Positions 41,452-50,220 of a stretch of DNA of 64,000 nucleotides are shown in pieces; within the stretch, counting starts at the first letter, position 1; the number at the start of each line of letters is the position of its first letter. The stretch is from Azophilus sp965221755 (GTDB lineage: Bacteria > Pseudomonadota > Gammaproteobacteria > Pseudomonadales > Azotimanducaceae): NCBI GenBank assembly GCA_965221755.1, contig OZ244921.1:1922001-1986000 (forward strand), written 5' to 3'. Under the pieces are notes generated by a model, which searched no databases, was not told the origin of the DNA, and saw nothing but the letters and a program-made list of their open reading frames with translations. The translations under genes were made by a program, and so were the position numbers.

Positions 41452-42818
41452 CTAGGGTAGAAGCTTCCCCGGATTCATCACCCCGTTGGGATCGAACATG
41501 CGCTTTAGGCCGCGCATCAGCGCCACTTCTTCCGGTGAGCGGCTGTAGCCCAGGAACTCCCGCTTGAGCAGCCCCACGCCATGCTCTGCGGAGATGCTGC
41601 CACCGTATTCCGCCACCAGCTTGAACAGTTCCGGGCTCACGCGATGGCAGTGCGCCAGGAACTCAGGCTCGCTCCATCCGGAGGGCTTGAGGATGTTCAG
41701 GTGCAGGTTGCCGTCGCCGATGTGGCCGTACCAGCACGCCTCGAACTCCGGGTAGGACTCGCTGATGAGGGCGTCAGCCGCTTCCAGGAACTTGGGCATG
41801 TCGCTAAGGCGCACCGAAAGATCGTTCTTGTAGGGCGTCTGCGGCGCGAGGCTCTCGAAATCCCCTCGCGCAGCGCCCACAGCCGCACCGCTTGGGCATC
41901 GCTCTGGCTCAAGACGCCGTCAGCCGCCCAGCCCCGCTCCAGGCAGCGCTCGAAGGCTGCGTTTGCGGCGTCCAAGGCGGACTCGTCGAACTCCAGCAGC
42001 GCGTGGAACGGGCAGGCGTCACGAAGCGGCGGCGGCAAATCCCGCACGGCGCGCACCTTGGCAAGGGCCAAGTCGGAGAAGAACTCGAAGGCCGACAGCG
42101 TCACGCCCTGCTGGAAGGCGCCCAAGACGTGCATCAGCGCATCGAACGCCGGGCAGCCGAGCACCATCACCCGCTGCGGCTGCGGCGCGGTGGCCAGGCG
42201 CACGTCCGCCTCCACCACCAGGCCGAGGGTGCCTTCGGAGCCGATGAACAGATGCCGGAAATCGTAGCCCGTGGCGTTCTTGACCAAGCCATTGTTGCAG
42301 CGCAGCACGTCGCCGGCGCCGGTCACCACCGTCAGCCCGGCGATCCAGTCGCGGGTGAGGCCGTGGCGGATCACTCGGATGCCGCCCGCGTTGGTGGCGA
42401 TGTTGCCGCCAATCTGGCTGGAGCCGGAGGCGGCGAAGTCCACCGGATGGAACAAACCCCGCTTTTCGGCAAAGGCCTGCAGCGCGCCGGTCGCCACGCC
42501 CGCTTGGCAGCGGGCCAGCCGCTCGGCAGGGTCGAAGCCGAGAATCCGGTTCATGCGGTCGAAGGACACCACCACCTCGCCGCGCTGCGCCACCGCGCCG
42601 CCGGACAGGCCCGTGCGTCCGCCGGAAGGCACCAGCGCAAACGCTTGCGCGTTCGCCAAGCGCACCAAGGCAACCACCTCCTCCAGGGTTTCAGGGAAGA
42701 CCACGGCACTGGGCGCCGCTTGGTAGGCTGTGGTCCGGTCGCTGCCCCAGTGCGCCAGGTCGCTGGCATCTCGGGTGATGCGGCTCGCCGGAAAGAGGGT
42801 GGCCAAGGCCCTCCACAT
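41452..42818 (-). pseudogene. GlcD/Dld-type FAD-linked oxidase, split by a frameshift
   Basis: FAD-binding 2-hydroxyacid (D-lactate or glycolate type) dehydrogenase. From ATG 42818 the frame gives the FAD-binding PCMH domain (VPSGGRTGLSGGAV, GNIATNAGGIRVIRHG, and GLVVEADVRLATAP) up to WALREGIS at about 41858. The remaining part, ESLAPQTPYKNDLSVRLSDMPKFLE through YGHIGDGNLHLN and GSISAEHGVGLLKREFL to the stop at 41452, is in another frame. Restoring one G in TTCGAGAGC (near 41856) rejoins them perfectly as GISESLAP. Both halves are otherwise well preserved, so this is a very recent mutation or a sequencing error. It starts 16 bp after pgk. Confidence 0.85.
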
Positions 42819-42834
42819 GGCGTCGGATCTGGCC

Positions 42835-43989
42835 CTAACGGACCTCAAGAGCCGCCACTCCGGGCAGCGGCTTGCCTTCCACGAACTCCAGAAACGCGCC
42901 GCCGCCGGTGGAGATGCAGGAGATGCCGTCGCGCGCGCCGTACTTCTCGATGGCGGCCAGGGTGTCGCCGCCGCCGGCGATGGAAAAGGCGCCCGACTCG
43001 GCGATGCCTTCGGCGATGTGCCGGGTGCCTTCGCCGAACTGGTCGAACTCGAACACGCCCAGCGGGCCGTTCCACAGAATGGTGCCCGCGTTCGCCAGCC
43101 GGGCCTTGAAGCGGCGGGCGGTTTCGGGGCCGATGTCGAGGATCGCCTCAGCGTCCGCCACCTGGTCGGCAAGGCGGAGCACGGCCCGTTCGTCCGGCCC
43201 AGGCCGGACGCCCACCATCCAGTCCACGGGCACGGGCACCTCCACCTTGTCCGCTACCTGCATGGCGTTTGCCTTGAGGCCAGCCTCGTGCAGGGAGGCG
43301 CCGATCGGCAGGCCGCGGGCGGCGGCGAAGGTGTTGGCGATGCCGCCGCCGACGATGATGCAGTCGGCTAGGGCGGCCAAGCTGTCCAGCACGCTGAGCT
43401 TGGTGGACACCTTGGCGCCGCCGACGATGGCCACCAAGGGCCGGGCCGGCCTCTCCAAAGCCTTGGCCAGCGCTTCGAGCTCAGCGGCGAGCAGCGGCCC
43501 GGCGCAGGCCAGCGATGCATGACGGGCCACGCCCTCGGTGGAGGCTTGGGCGCGATGGGCGACGGCGAAGGCGTCCATCACGAAGATGTCCCCAAGGCTC
43601 GCCAAGCGCTTGGCCAAGGCGTCGTCGTTGGTCGCCTCGCCCTTGAGGAAACGGGTGTTCTCCAGCAGTGAAATGGGCCCCGCGGCGGTGGCGGCGGCTT
43701 TGATGCCGGGCAGCAGGGGCACGGTTTGGCCGAGCAGCTCCCCAAGCCGCGCGGCCACCGGCGCCAGCGAGAGGGCGGGATCAAGTTGGCCTTCCTGCGG
43801 GCGGCCCAAGTGGGATAGGACGATGATCTCCGCCCCCCGCTCAAGCGCCATCCGCAGAGTGGGCAGCGCCGCGCGGATGCGGGCGTCGCTGGCCACCGCG
43901 CCGTCGCGAACGGGCACGTTCAAATCCTCGCGAATCAGCAGGCGCTTGCCCGCCAACTCAAGATCCTGCATGCGCTTGAACTTCGGCAT
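42835..43989 (-). CDS. pgk: Phosphoglycerate kinase
   Basis: Glycolytic/gluconeogenic ATP-forming step between 1,3-bisphosphoglycerate and 3-phosphoglycerate. The 384 residues show the substrate-binding RLLIREDLNVPVRDG, LSHLGRP, LLENTRFLKGE, IVGGAKVSTKL and the C-terminal AGGGDTLAAIEKYG, then GISCISTGGGAFLEFVEG. Lies 15 bp after tkt on the same strand. In Pseudomonas an epd/gap gene usually sits between tkt and pgk; here it is absent. Confidence 0.97.
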   Translation of the reverse strand: MPKFKRMQDLELAGKRLLIREDLNVPVRDGAVASDARIRAALPTLRMALERGAEIIVLSHLGRPQEGQLDPALSLAPVAARLGELLGQTVPLLPGIKAAATAAGPISLLENTRFLKGEATNDDALAKRLASLGDIFVMDAFAVAHRAQASTEGVARHASLACAGPLLAAELEALAKALERPARPLVAIVGGAKVSTKLSVLDSLAALADCIIVGGGIANTFAAARGLPIGASLHEAGLKANAMQVADKVEVPVPVDWMVGVRPGPDERAVLRLADQVADAEAILDIGPETARRFKARLANAGTILWNGPLGVFEFDQFGEGTRHIAEGIAESGAFSIAGGGDTLAAIEKYGARDGISCISTGGGAFLEFVEGKPLPGVAALEVR

Positions 43990-44004
43990 GATCGATTGCC
44001 GGGG

Positions 44005-46008
44005 TCAACCGCCAGGGCCGCGCCGCTTGGCCGACTCGACGGTTGCCTCGACCATGGCCACCAGCTTCTCCACGGTCATGCCGAGCGCTGCCATGGCCTC
44101 ATCGCCCGGCGCCGACAGGCCAAAGCGGTCGATGCCCAGCACATCGCCGTCCAAGCCGACGAAACGCCGCCAGTAGTCCGGGTGCCCGGCCTCCACGGCA
44201 ATGCGGACGCGGGCTTGGCTGGGCATCACCGCCTCCCGGTAGTCGGCGTCCTGGGCCAGGAAGACATCGACGCTCGGCATGGACACCACCCGAACGCTTA
44301 AGCCCCGCTCAGCCAATTGGGCTTGCGCGCCCATCGCCAACGCCACTTCCGACCCCGTGGCGATCAGCACCGCGTCCAACGCGCCGGACTCCGCCTTGAG
44401 CACGTAGCCGCCGCGGCGGATGTTGGCGAAGGCCGCGCGCTCCCGCGGCTGGCAAGCGGTCTTCTGGCGGGTGAGCACCAGTGCCGTCGGCCCGTCGCGC
44501 CGCGCCGCCGCGTGTATCCAAGCGAAGGCCGACTCCACGGTGTCGCAGGGCCGCCAAGTGGAGAGGTTGGGCGTGGTGCGCAGGTTGGTGAGCTGCTCGA
44601 TGGGCTGGTGGGTTGGCCCGTCCTCGCCGAGGGCCGGGGAGTCGTGGGTGTAAACGAAGATGTTGGGCAGGCCCATCAGCGCCGCCAAGCGGACGGCGTT
44701 GCGGGCGTACTCCATGAACACCAGAAAGGTGCCGGTGAACGGCCGCAGGCCACCGTGCAGGCACATCCCGTTGGCGATGGCCGTCATGCCGAACTCGCGC
44801 ACCCCGAAGCTCAGGTAGCGATGCGCCGGGGCGTCCCGCCACTTGGTGTTGTTGGAGCCGGTCAGGTCCGCGGAGCCGCCGAAGAACTCGGGCAGCTGCG
44901 GTGCGACGACATCCAGGCACAGCTGGGAGGACTGGCGCGTCGCCAAGGCTTTGGGTTCGGCTTGGGCGCTTTCCGCCAACGCCGTCAGGCCATCCGCCCA
45001 GCCCTGCGGCAAGCGCCCGGTCATGCGCCGTTCGAACTCTTCCGCCAAGGCCGGATGCGCCGCCCGGTAGGCGTCAAAGCGGCTCTGCCATTGCGCTTGG
45101 GCTTGGCCGCCGCGCGCCGCTTGGCTCCAGTCCCGGTAGATGTCGTCGGGAATCTCGAACGGCGGGTGCGTCCAGCCGAGGGACGCCCGCGCCGCCGCCA
45201 CTTCGTCCTCGCCCAGGGCCGCGCCATGCGCCGCGGCGGTGCCCTGCTTGTTGGGCGCCCCGAAGCCGATGACGGTCTTGACGCAGACCAGGGTCGGACG
45301 GCCGTCGCTCAACGCGGCGTTGGCCAAGGCCGTGTCGATGTCGTGCGCATCATGTCCGTTCACGCCGCGGATCACCCGCCAGCCGTAGCTCTCGAAGCGC
45401 GCCGGGACGTCCTCGGTGAACCAGGCCGCCACGTCGCCGTCGATGGAAATGCCGTTGTCGTCGTACAGGCAAATCAGCTTGCCCAAGGCCAAGGTGCCGG
45501 CCAAGGAGGCCGCTTCGTGGGAGATGCCCTCCATCAGGCAGCCGTCCCCAACCATCACCCAAGTGCGGTGATCGACCACCTCAAAGCCGGGCCGGTTGAA
45601 CTCCGTCGCCAGGCGCGCCTCCGCCAGCGCCATGCCCACGGCATTGGCGAATCCCTGTCCGAGCGGCCCGGTGGTGGTTTCAACGCCGGGGCATTCGCCG
45701 TGCTCAGGGTGCCCGGCGGTCTTGGAACGCAGTTGGCGAAAGGCCCTGAGATCATCCGTCGAGACGGCGTAGCCGCTTAAGTGCAGCAGGCTGTACAGCA
45801 GCATGGAGCCGTGCCCGTTGGAGAGCACGAACCGGTCCCGATCCCACCAATCCGGATCCTTGGGGTTGTGCCGCAACACATTCCGCCACAGCGCCTCGCT
45901 GACGTCGGCCAGCCCCATCGGCGCGCCCGGATGGCCGGAGCGGGCCTGTTGAACGGCATCCATGGACAGGGCGCGGATGGCATTGGCCCTTTCGGTGCGT
46001 GATGGCAT
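44005..46008 (-). CDS. tkt: Transketolase
   Basis: Thiamine-diphosphate enzyme of the pentose phosphate pathway. The 667 residues include the N-terminal SGHPGAPMGLADVSEALW, NGHGSMLLYSLLHLSGY, the ThDP motif GDGCLMEG with DDNGISIDG, and C-terminal SFGVREFGMTAIANGM and HDSPALGEDGPTHQPIEQL. ATG 46008 is preferred; the frame is open further upstream through the intergenic space. First gene of tkt-pgk and divergent from metK (175 bp gap). Confidence 0.97.
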   Translation of the reverse strand: MPSRTERANAIRALSMDAVQQARSGHPGAPMGLADVSEALWRNVLRHNPKDPDWWDRDRFVLSNGHGSMLLYSLLHLSGYAVSTDDLRAFRQLRSKTAGHPEHGECPGVETTTGPLGQGFANAVGMALAEARLATEFNRPGFEVVDHRTWVMVGDGCLMEGISHEAASLAGTLALGKLICLYDDNGISIDGDVAAWFTEDVPARFESYGWRVIRGVNGHDAHDIDTALANAALSDGRPTLVCVKTVIGFGAPNKQGTAAAHGAALGEDEVAAARASLGWTHPPFEIPDDIYRDWSQAARGGQAQAQWQSRFDAYRAAHPALAEEFERRMTGRLPQGWADGLTALAESAQAEPKALATRQSSQLCLDVVAPQLPEFFGGSADLTGSNNTKWRDAPAHRYLSFGVREFGMTAIANGMCLHGGLRPFTGTFLVFMEYARNAVRLAALMGLPNIFVYTHDSPALGEDGPTHQPIEQLTNLRTTPNLSTWRPCDTVESAFAWIHAAARRDGPTALVLTRQKTACQPRERAAFANIRRGGYVLKAESGALDAVLIATGSEVALAMGAQAQLAERGLSVRVVSMPSVDVFLAQDADYREAVMPSQARVRIAVEAGHPDYWRRFVGLDGDVLGIDRFGLSAPGDEAMAALGMTVEKLVAMVEATVESAKRRGPGG

Positions 46009-46183
46009 GGGCTGGCGACCTCGGGTGGCGGGCGAAGCATTTTCCTTGAGGGGTGACGAGCTGGCAACGGTTTGGATTGCGGGTTTGGGAACGTATCGGA
46101 GCCTGACCCGCGCAACGCCATGCCAAGGTCGAAGTTCCGTTAGAATGCGGTTCCCAGCTTCGGCGCCGCGCACGAGGAGCTTC

Positions 46184-47338
46184 ATGGCCGACTACAGCGT
46201 TTTCACTTCCGAGTCCGTCTCCGAGGGCCATCCGGACAAAGTGGCGGACCAGCTGTCCGATGCCGTCCTCGACGCCATGATCGCCCAGGACGCCAACGCC
46301 CGGGTAGCCTGCGAGACGCTCATCAAGACTGATCTGGTGGTGTTGGCCGGAGAGGTGCGCTCCAACGCCGAAGTGGACGTTGAGGCGCTGGTGCGCCAAG
46401 TCATCGCCGACATCGGCTACTCCGACTTCGACAGCGGCTTCAACTTGGAACGGTGCCGCATTGTCAACGAACTCGGCCAGCAGTCCGCGGACATCGCCAT
46501 GGGCGTTGATGCCAGCGCCGAGAAGGAGCAGGGCGCCGGCGACCAAGGCCTGATGTTTGGCTACGCCAACAACGACACCGACGTGCTCATGCCGGCCCCG
46601 ATCACGTTCGCCCACCGCTTGATGCGTCGGCAGGCCGAGGCGCGCCGCAACGGCCTCGACTTCCTGCGCCCGGACGCCAAGAGCCAACTCAGCTTCCGCT
46701 ACGGCAGCGACGGCAAGCCCTTGGGCCTGGAGGCCGTGGTGCTGTCCACCCAGCACGCGCCGGAGGTCACCCAAGAGCGCTTGCGCGAGGCGGTGATGGA
46801 GGAGATCATCAAGCCGGTGCTGCCGGCCAACTGGCTGTCCCGCGACACCCGCTACCACATCAACCCCACCGGCAACTTCGTCATCGGCGGCCCGGTCGGC
46901 GACTGCGGCCTGACCGGGCGCAAGATCATCGTCGATACCTACGGCGGCATGGCCCGCCACGGCGGCGGCGCCTTTTCCGGCAAGGATCCGTCCAAGGTGG
47001 ACCGTTCGGCGGCCTACGCGGCCCGTTACGTCGCCAAGAACATCGTCGCCGCCGGGCTGGCGGAGCGCTGCGAAATCCAAGTCAGCTACGCGATCGGCGT
47101 GGCCGAACCCACATCCATCAGCATTGACACCTTCGGCACCGGACGGCTCGCCGACGACCGCATCGTCGAGTTGGTGAAGGCTCACTTCGATTTACGCCCC
47201 CGCGGCCTGATTGAAATGCTCGACCTGAAGCGCCCCATTTACCGCGACACCGCCGCCTACGGCCACTTCGGACGCTCAGAGGACGCCTTCGCCTGGGAGC
47301 GCACCGATCGGGCCGAGGCGCTGGCGGACCACCTGTAG
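46184..47338 (+). CDS. metK: S-adenosylmethionine synthetase
   Basis: Makes S-adenosylmethionine from methionine and ATP. The 384 residues equal the E. coli length, with FTSESVSEGHPDKVADQLSD, GAGDQGLMFGYA (signature 1), GGGAFSGKDPSKVDRSAAY (signature 2) and the K+ site near RDTRYHINPTGNF. The ATG follows GAGGAG. The 175-bp upstream region contains TAGAAT (46140-46145) as a possible -10 box. I looked for a SAM or SAH riboswitch fold there and could not support one. rsmE follows after 24 bp. Confidence 0.98.
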   Translation: MADYSVFTSESVSEGHPDKVADQLSDAVLDAMIAQDANARVACETLIKTDLVVLAGEVRSNAEVDVEALVRQVIADIGYSDFDSGFNLERCRIVNELGQQSADIAMGVDASAEKEQGAGDQGLMFGYANNDTDVLMPAPITFAHRLMRRQAEARRNGLDFLRPDAKSQLSFRYGSDGKPLGLEAVVLSTQHAPEVTQERLREAVMEEIIKPVLPANWLSRDTRYHINPTGNFVIGGPVGDCGLTGRKIIVDTYGGMARHGGGAFSGKDPSKVDRSAAYAARYVAKNIVAAGLAERCEIQVSYAIGVAEPTSISIDTFGTGRLADDRIVELVKAHFDLRPRGLIEMLDLKRPIYRDTAAYGHFGRSEDAFAWERTDRAEALADHL

Positions 47339-47362
47339 CCGGGCTTTCCCAAGGCGCGCCCA

Positions 47363-48085
47363 ATGAGCGCCCGCGGATTGCCGCCACGGATCCACTTGGC
47401 GAACGCCCGGCAGTCCAACGCCGTGTTGGGCGCCGCAGCCTCCCATCATTTGGTGCGGGTGCGTCGGCTGCGCCGAGGCGACCCGGTTGAGGTGTTCGAC
47501 GGCGAGGGCCGGGTGTGGTCGGCCGTGGTTGGCGACGCCAGCGCCCAGGCATGCGCCCTCCAAGTCGGCGCCCTGCTCAGCGAAACGGCGCCGCCTGCGG
47601 CGCGCCTCGGGCTGGCGGTGGCCTTGCTCAAGGGCGATGCGATGGACCGCGCGCTGCGGGCGGCAACCGAGCTCGGCGTGGACGACATCCGGCCACTGGT
47701 GAGCGGGCGCAGCCAAGTGGGCCGGGGGCGCGCCGACGGCCGCCGCGAACACTGGCAGCGCATCCTCGCCAGCGCCGCCGAGCAGTGCCGCCGCGCCCAC
47801 CTGCCGCGGTTGCATCCGGTGCAGGGGCTCGACGCTTTTCTCGATCAATCCGAGCCCGCCGACTGCCTGCTGCTGCGCCCCGACGCCCCGGCCCTGCCGA
47901 TGCGCCTGCCGCGCCGAAGCAGCACTCTGCTGATCGGCCCGGAGGGCGGCTGGACCGATGCGGAAGCCAAGCGGACCGCGCAGCTCGGCATCCGCGCGTT
48001 TAGTTTGGGCAACTTGATCCTGCGGGCCGAAACGGCGCCGTTGGCGGCCTTGGCCGCGCTGCGCCACGCTTGGGGCTGGCGTTAG
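47363..48085 (+). CDS. rsmE: 16S rRNA (uracil1498-N3)-methyltransferase
   Basis: Methylates U1498 of 16S rRNA with S-adenosylmethionine. A 240-residue SPOUT-fold enzyme with an N-terminal PUA-like part (HHLVRVRRLRRGDPVEVFDG), then LAVALLKGDAMDRALRAATELGVDDIRPL, and the knotted AdoMet site LLIGPEGGWTDAEAK plus FSLGNLILRAETAPLAALAAL. It sits 24 bp after metK, the enzyme that makes its cofactor, and 138 bp before gshB; that 138-bp gap holds nothing identifiable. Confidence 0.94.
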   Translation: MSARGLPPRIHLANARQSNAVLGAAASHHLVRVRRLRRGDPVEVFDGEGRVWSAVVGDASAQACALQVGALLSETAPPAARLGLAVALLKGDAMDRALRAATELGVDDIRPLVSGRSQVGRGRADGRREHWQRILASAAEQCRRAHLPRLHPVQGLDAFLDQSEPADCLLLRPDAPALPMRLPRRSSTLLIGPEGGWTDAEAKRTAQLGIRAFSLGNLILRAETAPLAALAALRHAWGWR

Positions 48086-48223
48086 GGCATGGCGCGCAGC
48101 GTTCGCCTTGAATCGCCTCATCGCGGCACAAGGCGGTAAACTGAGCCAACTTTTGCGCTTGGCGACCGCACTCCGGCCGCTCCAAGGCGCAGCCTCGCTT
48201 GACCCCTCAATTCGAGATCGCCC

Positions 48224-49216
48224 ATGACCCGAATCGCCTTCCTGATGGACCCCTTGGACAGCCTCTCGCTCAAGAAGGACTCCACCCTGTCCATGATTCG
48301 CGCCGCCCAGCGGCGGGGCTGGGAGGTCGCCTTCCTTGAGCAGAAGGATCTGCTGCTGCAGGACGGCGAGATTCGGCTGTTCGCCAGCCCGCTGCGCCTG
48401 AACGAACCGTTCGCCAGCAGCTTGGACCCGGCGGATGCGGCGGCGCTGACGGCCGACGGGACGGGCTGGCACAGCCTCGGGGAAGCGCGGCTTGAGCGGG
48501 CCGGGGCCTTTGACGTGATCATGATGCGCAAGGATCCCCCCTTCGACATGGAGTACGTGTGCAGCACCTACCTGCTCGAACGGGCCGAGTTGGACGGCGC
48601 CCAGGTGGTCAACCGGCCCCGGGCCCTGCGCGACTGCAACGAGAAGCTCTTCGCCGCGCACTTCCCGCAATGCTGCCCGCCGTTGATTGTCAGCCGCCGT
48701 TATGACGCGCTGCGCGCCTTCCAGCGCCAGCACGGCAACGTGGTGTTCAAGCGCCTCGACGGCATGGGCGGCGCGTCGGTGTTCCGGGTGATGGCGGGCG
48801 ACCCCAATCTGGGCGTCATCCTGGAGACCCTGACCGAGGGCGGTCGCGAGCAGATCATGGGTCAGGTCTTCCTGCCCGAGATCGCCGATGGAGACAAACG
48901 CATCCTCATGATCGACGGCGAGCCGGTGCCGCACGCGCTGGCGCGCATTCCCATGGCGGGGGAGTCCCGCGGCAACCTCGCCGCCGGCGGCGCGGGCGTC
49001 GGCCGCGAACTGACCGAGCGGGACCGCTGGATCGCCGCCCAACTCGGCCCCTCGCTGCGTGAGCGCGGCCTGCTGTTCGTCGGCATCGACGTGATCGGCG
49101 ACCATCTCACCGAGGTCAACGTGACTTGCCCCACCTGCATCCGCGAACTTGACGCGCAGTTTGATCTGGACATCGCCCAGAGCCTGCTTGATGCCATCGC
49201 TCGCCGTCTCGCCTGA
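48224..49216 (+). CDS. gshB: Glutathione synthetase
   Basis: ATP-grasp ligase joining gamma-glutamylcysteine and glycine. The 330 residues show the prokaryotic family opening IAFLMDPLDSLSLKKDSTLSMIRAA, MRKDPPFDMEYVCSTYLLE, NRPRALRDCNEKLFA, the ATP-grasp VFKRLDGMGGASVFRV, and HLTEVNVTCPTCIRELD. The gene order rsmE-gshB-tonB is seen in Pseudomonas and relatives. tonB starts inside its last codons. Confidence 0.97.
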   Translation: MTRIAFLMDPLDSLSLKKDSTLSMIRAAQRRGWEVAFLEQKDLLLQDGEIRLFASPLRLNEPFASSLDPADAAALTADGTGWHSLGEARLERAGAFDVIMMRKDPPFDMEYVCSTYLLERAELDGAQVVNRPRALRDCNEKLFAAHFPQCCPPLIVSRRYDALRAFQRQHGNVVFKRLDGMGGASVFRVMAGDPNLGVILETLTEGGREQIMGQVFLPEIADGDKRILMIDGEPVPHALARIPMAGESRGNLAAGGAGVGRELTERDRWIAAQLGPSLRERGLLFVGIDVIGDHLTEVNVTCPTCIRELDAQFDLDIAQSLLDAIARRLA

Positions 49217-49979
49217 GGCGCCCCTCTCAGCGCCCGTCGCTCCCCAAGCGCGGGAGCGGTTCGGTTTTGCGCTGTTTCTCGCCCTCTGCCTGCATGCGAT
49301 CCTGATCCTCGGCGTGACGTTCGCGCCGCCGGAGCGCGCCATCCAAAGCCGACCGCTGGAAGTGGCGCTCGTCGGGCCCGTCCAGGCGGCGCAGTCCGAA
49401 CCGCTGCCGCCCGGACGGGCCAGCGACATCGGCGAGACCGCCCCGGTTGAACTCGCGGACGTTCAGGCGCCCGTGGCAGAAGCGCCGAGGCCAGCCGAAC
49501 CCGCCAACCTGCCGAGACCGATGGCGGATGCCGCATCGTCAGCCCGGGCGGAGCGCCGGAACTTCGCCGCGCTCAGCGGCGAAATCGCGGCCCTTGGGCT
49601 GGCCGTGGCCGACGCGGGCGCCGCCGATGTCCCCAGGGTCAGGCGGCTGTCGAGCCTGACGGAAAAAAACTTGGTGGAAGCCGCCTATCTGGAGATGTGG
49701 CGGGCGCGGGTGGAGCGCATCGGCACGGCCAACTACCCCGGCAACGGCGTGGCCGGCGAACTGCGCATGCAGGTGGTCATCCGAGACGACGGCGCCCTGC
49801 TTGACGCCCGCATCATCGAACCCTCCGGCGTGGCCGCGGTGGACGCCGCCGCCCTGCGCATCGTCCGGCTGGCCGCGCCCTTCGCCCAGTTTCCGGTGGA
49901 GATGCGCAAATCCTACGACCAACTCGAAATCACCCGCAACTGGCGATTCTCCCGCACCGGCCCGCACTTGAGGGATTGA
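49191..49979 (+). CDS. tonB: Energy transducer TonB
   Basis: Couples the proton motive force of ExbBD to outer-membrane receptors. The 262 residues have a cytoplasmic N terminus, a single membrane helix (about 24-44, FGFALFLALCLHAILILGV), a periplasmic Pro/Ala/Glu spacer, and the C-terminal TonB domain: AAYLEMWRARVERIGTANYPG, AGELRMQVVIRDDGALLDARI, SGVAAVDAAALRIVRLAAPFAQFP. ATG 49191 overlaps gshB by 26 bp. It lies one intergenic repeat away from a large TonB-dependent receptor. Confidence 0.92.
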   Translation: MPSLAVSPEAPLSAPVAPQARERFGFALFLALCLHAILILGVTFAPPERAIQSRPLEVALVGPVQAAQSEPLPPGRASDIGETAPVELADVQAPVAEAPRPAEPANLPRPMADAASSARAERRNFAALSGEIAALGLAVADAGAADVPRVRRLSSLTEKNLVEAAYLEMWRARVERIGTANYPGNGVAGELRMQVVIRDDGALLDARIIEPSGVAAVDAAALRIVRLAAPFAQFPVEMRKSYDQLEITRNWRFSRTGPHLRD

Positions 49980-49989
49980 CTCCCAAGAT

Positions 49990-50094
49990 GCGTGGGCTCG
50001 GAAACATACCGGAATCTGATCTAAGCGACGAGCGCGCGGAGTTTCGCGCCAGCGAAACTCCATCCGCGACCGTCAGGTCGCGCAGACGCTTGCC
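49990..50094 (-). repeat. Dispersed three-hairpin intergenic repeat, copy D
   Basis: Minus-strand orientation, nearly identical to copy C. Hairpin 2 is perfect here: ten-base arms GGAGTTTCGC and GCGAAACTCC around GCCA (50038-50061); hairpin 1 is GCGACCTGACGGTCGC on the minus strand. Lies between tonB and the TonB-dependent receptor. Confidence 0.85.
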
Positions 50095-50220
50095 TTAGCA
50101 CAGTTTCGGTGCGAGGATGGCGCTGTTGACCCAAAATTGGGCCGCTCAGAGAACAACCTTGAGTTCGCATCCCGCACGGATGCGATGGGGAAAACTCAAT
50201 TCGCGTCAGGAGCGCTAGCA

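Noticed and set aside
46009..46183. Possible SAM or SAH riboswitch upstream of metK
   Set aside because: I could not draw any of the known SAM or SAH folds with their conserved cores in these 175 bases.
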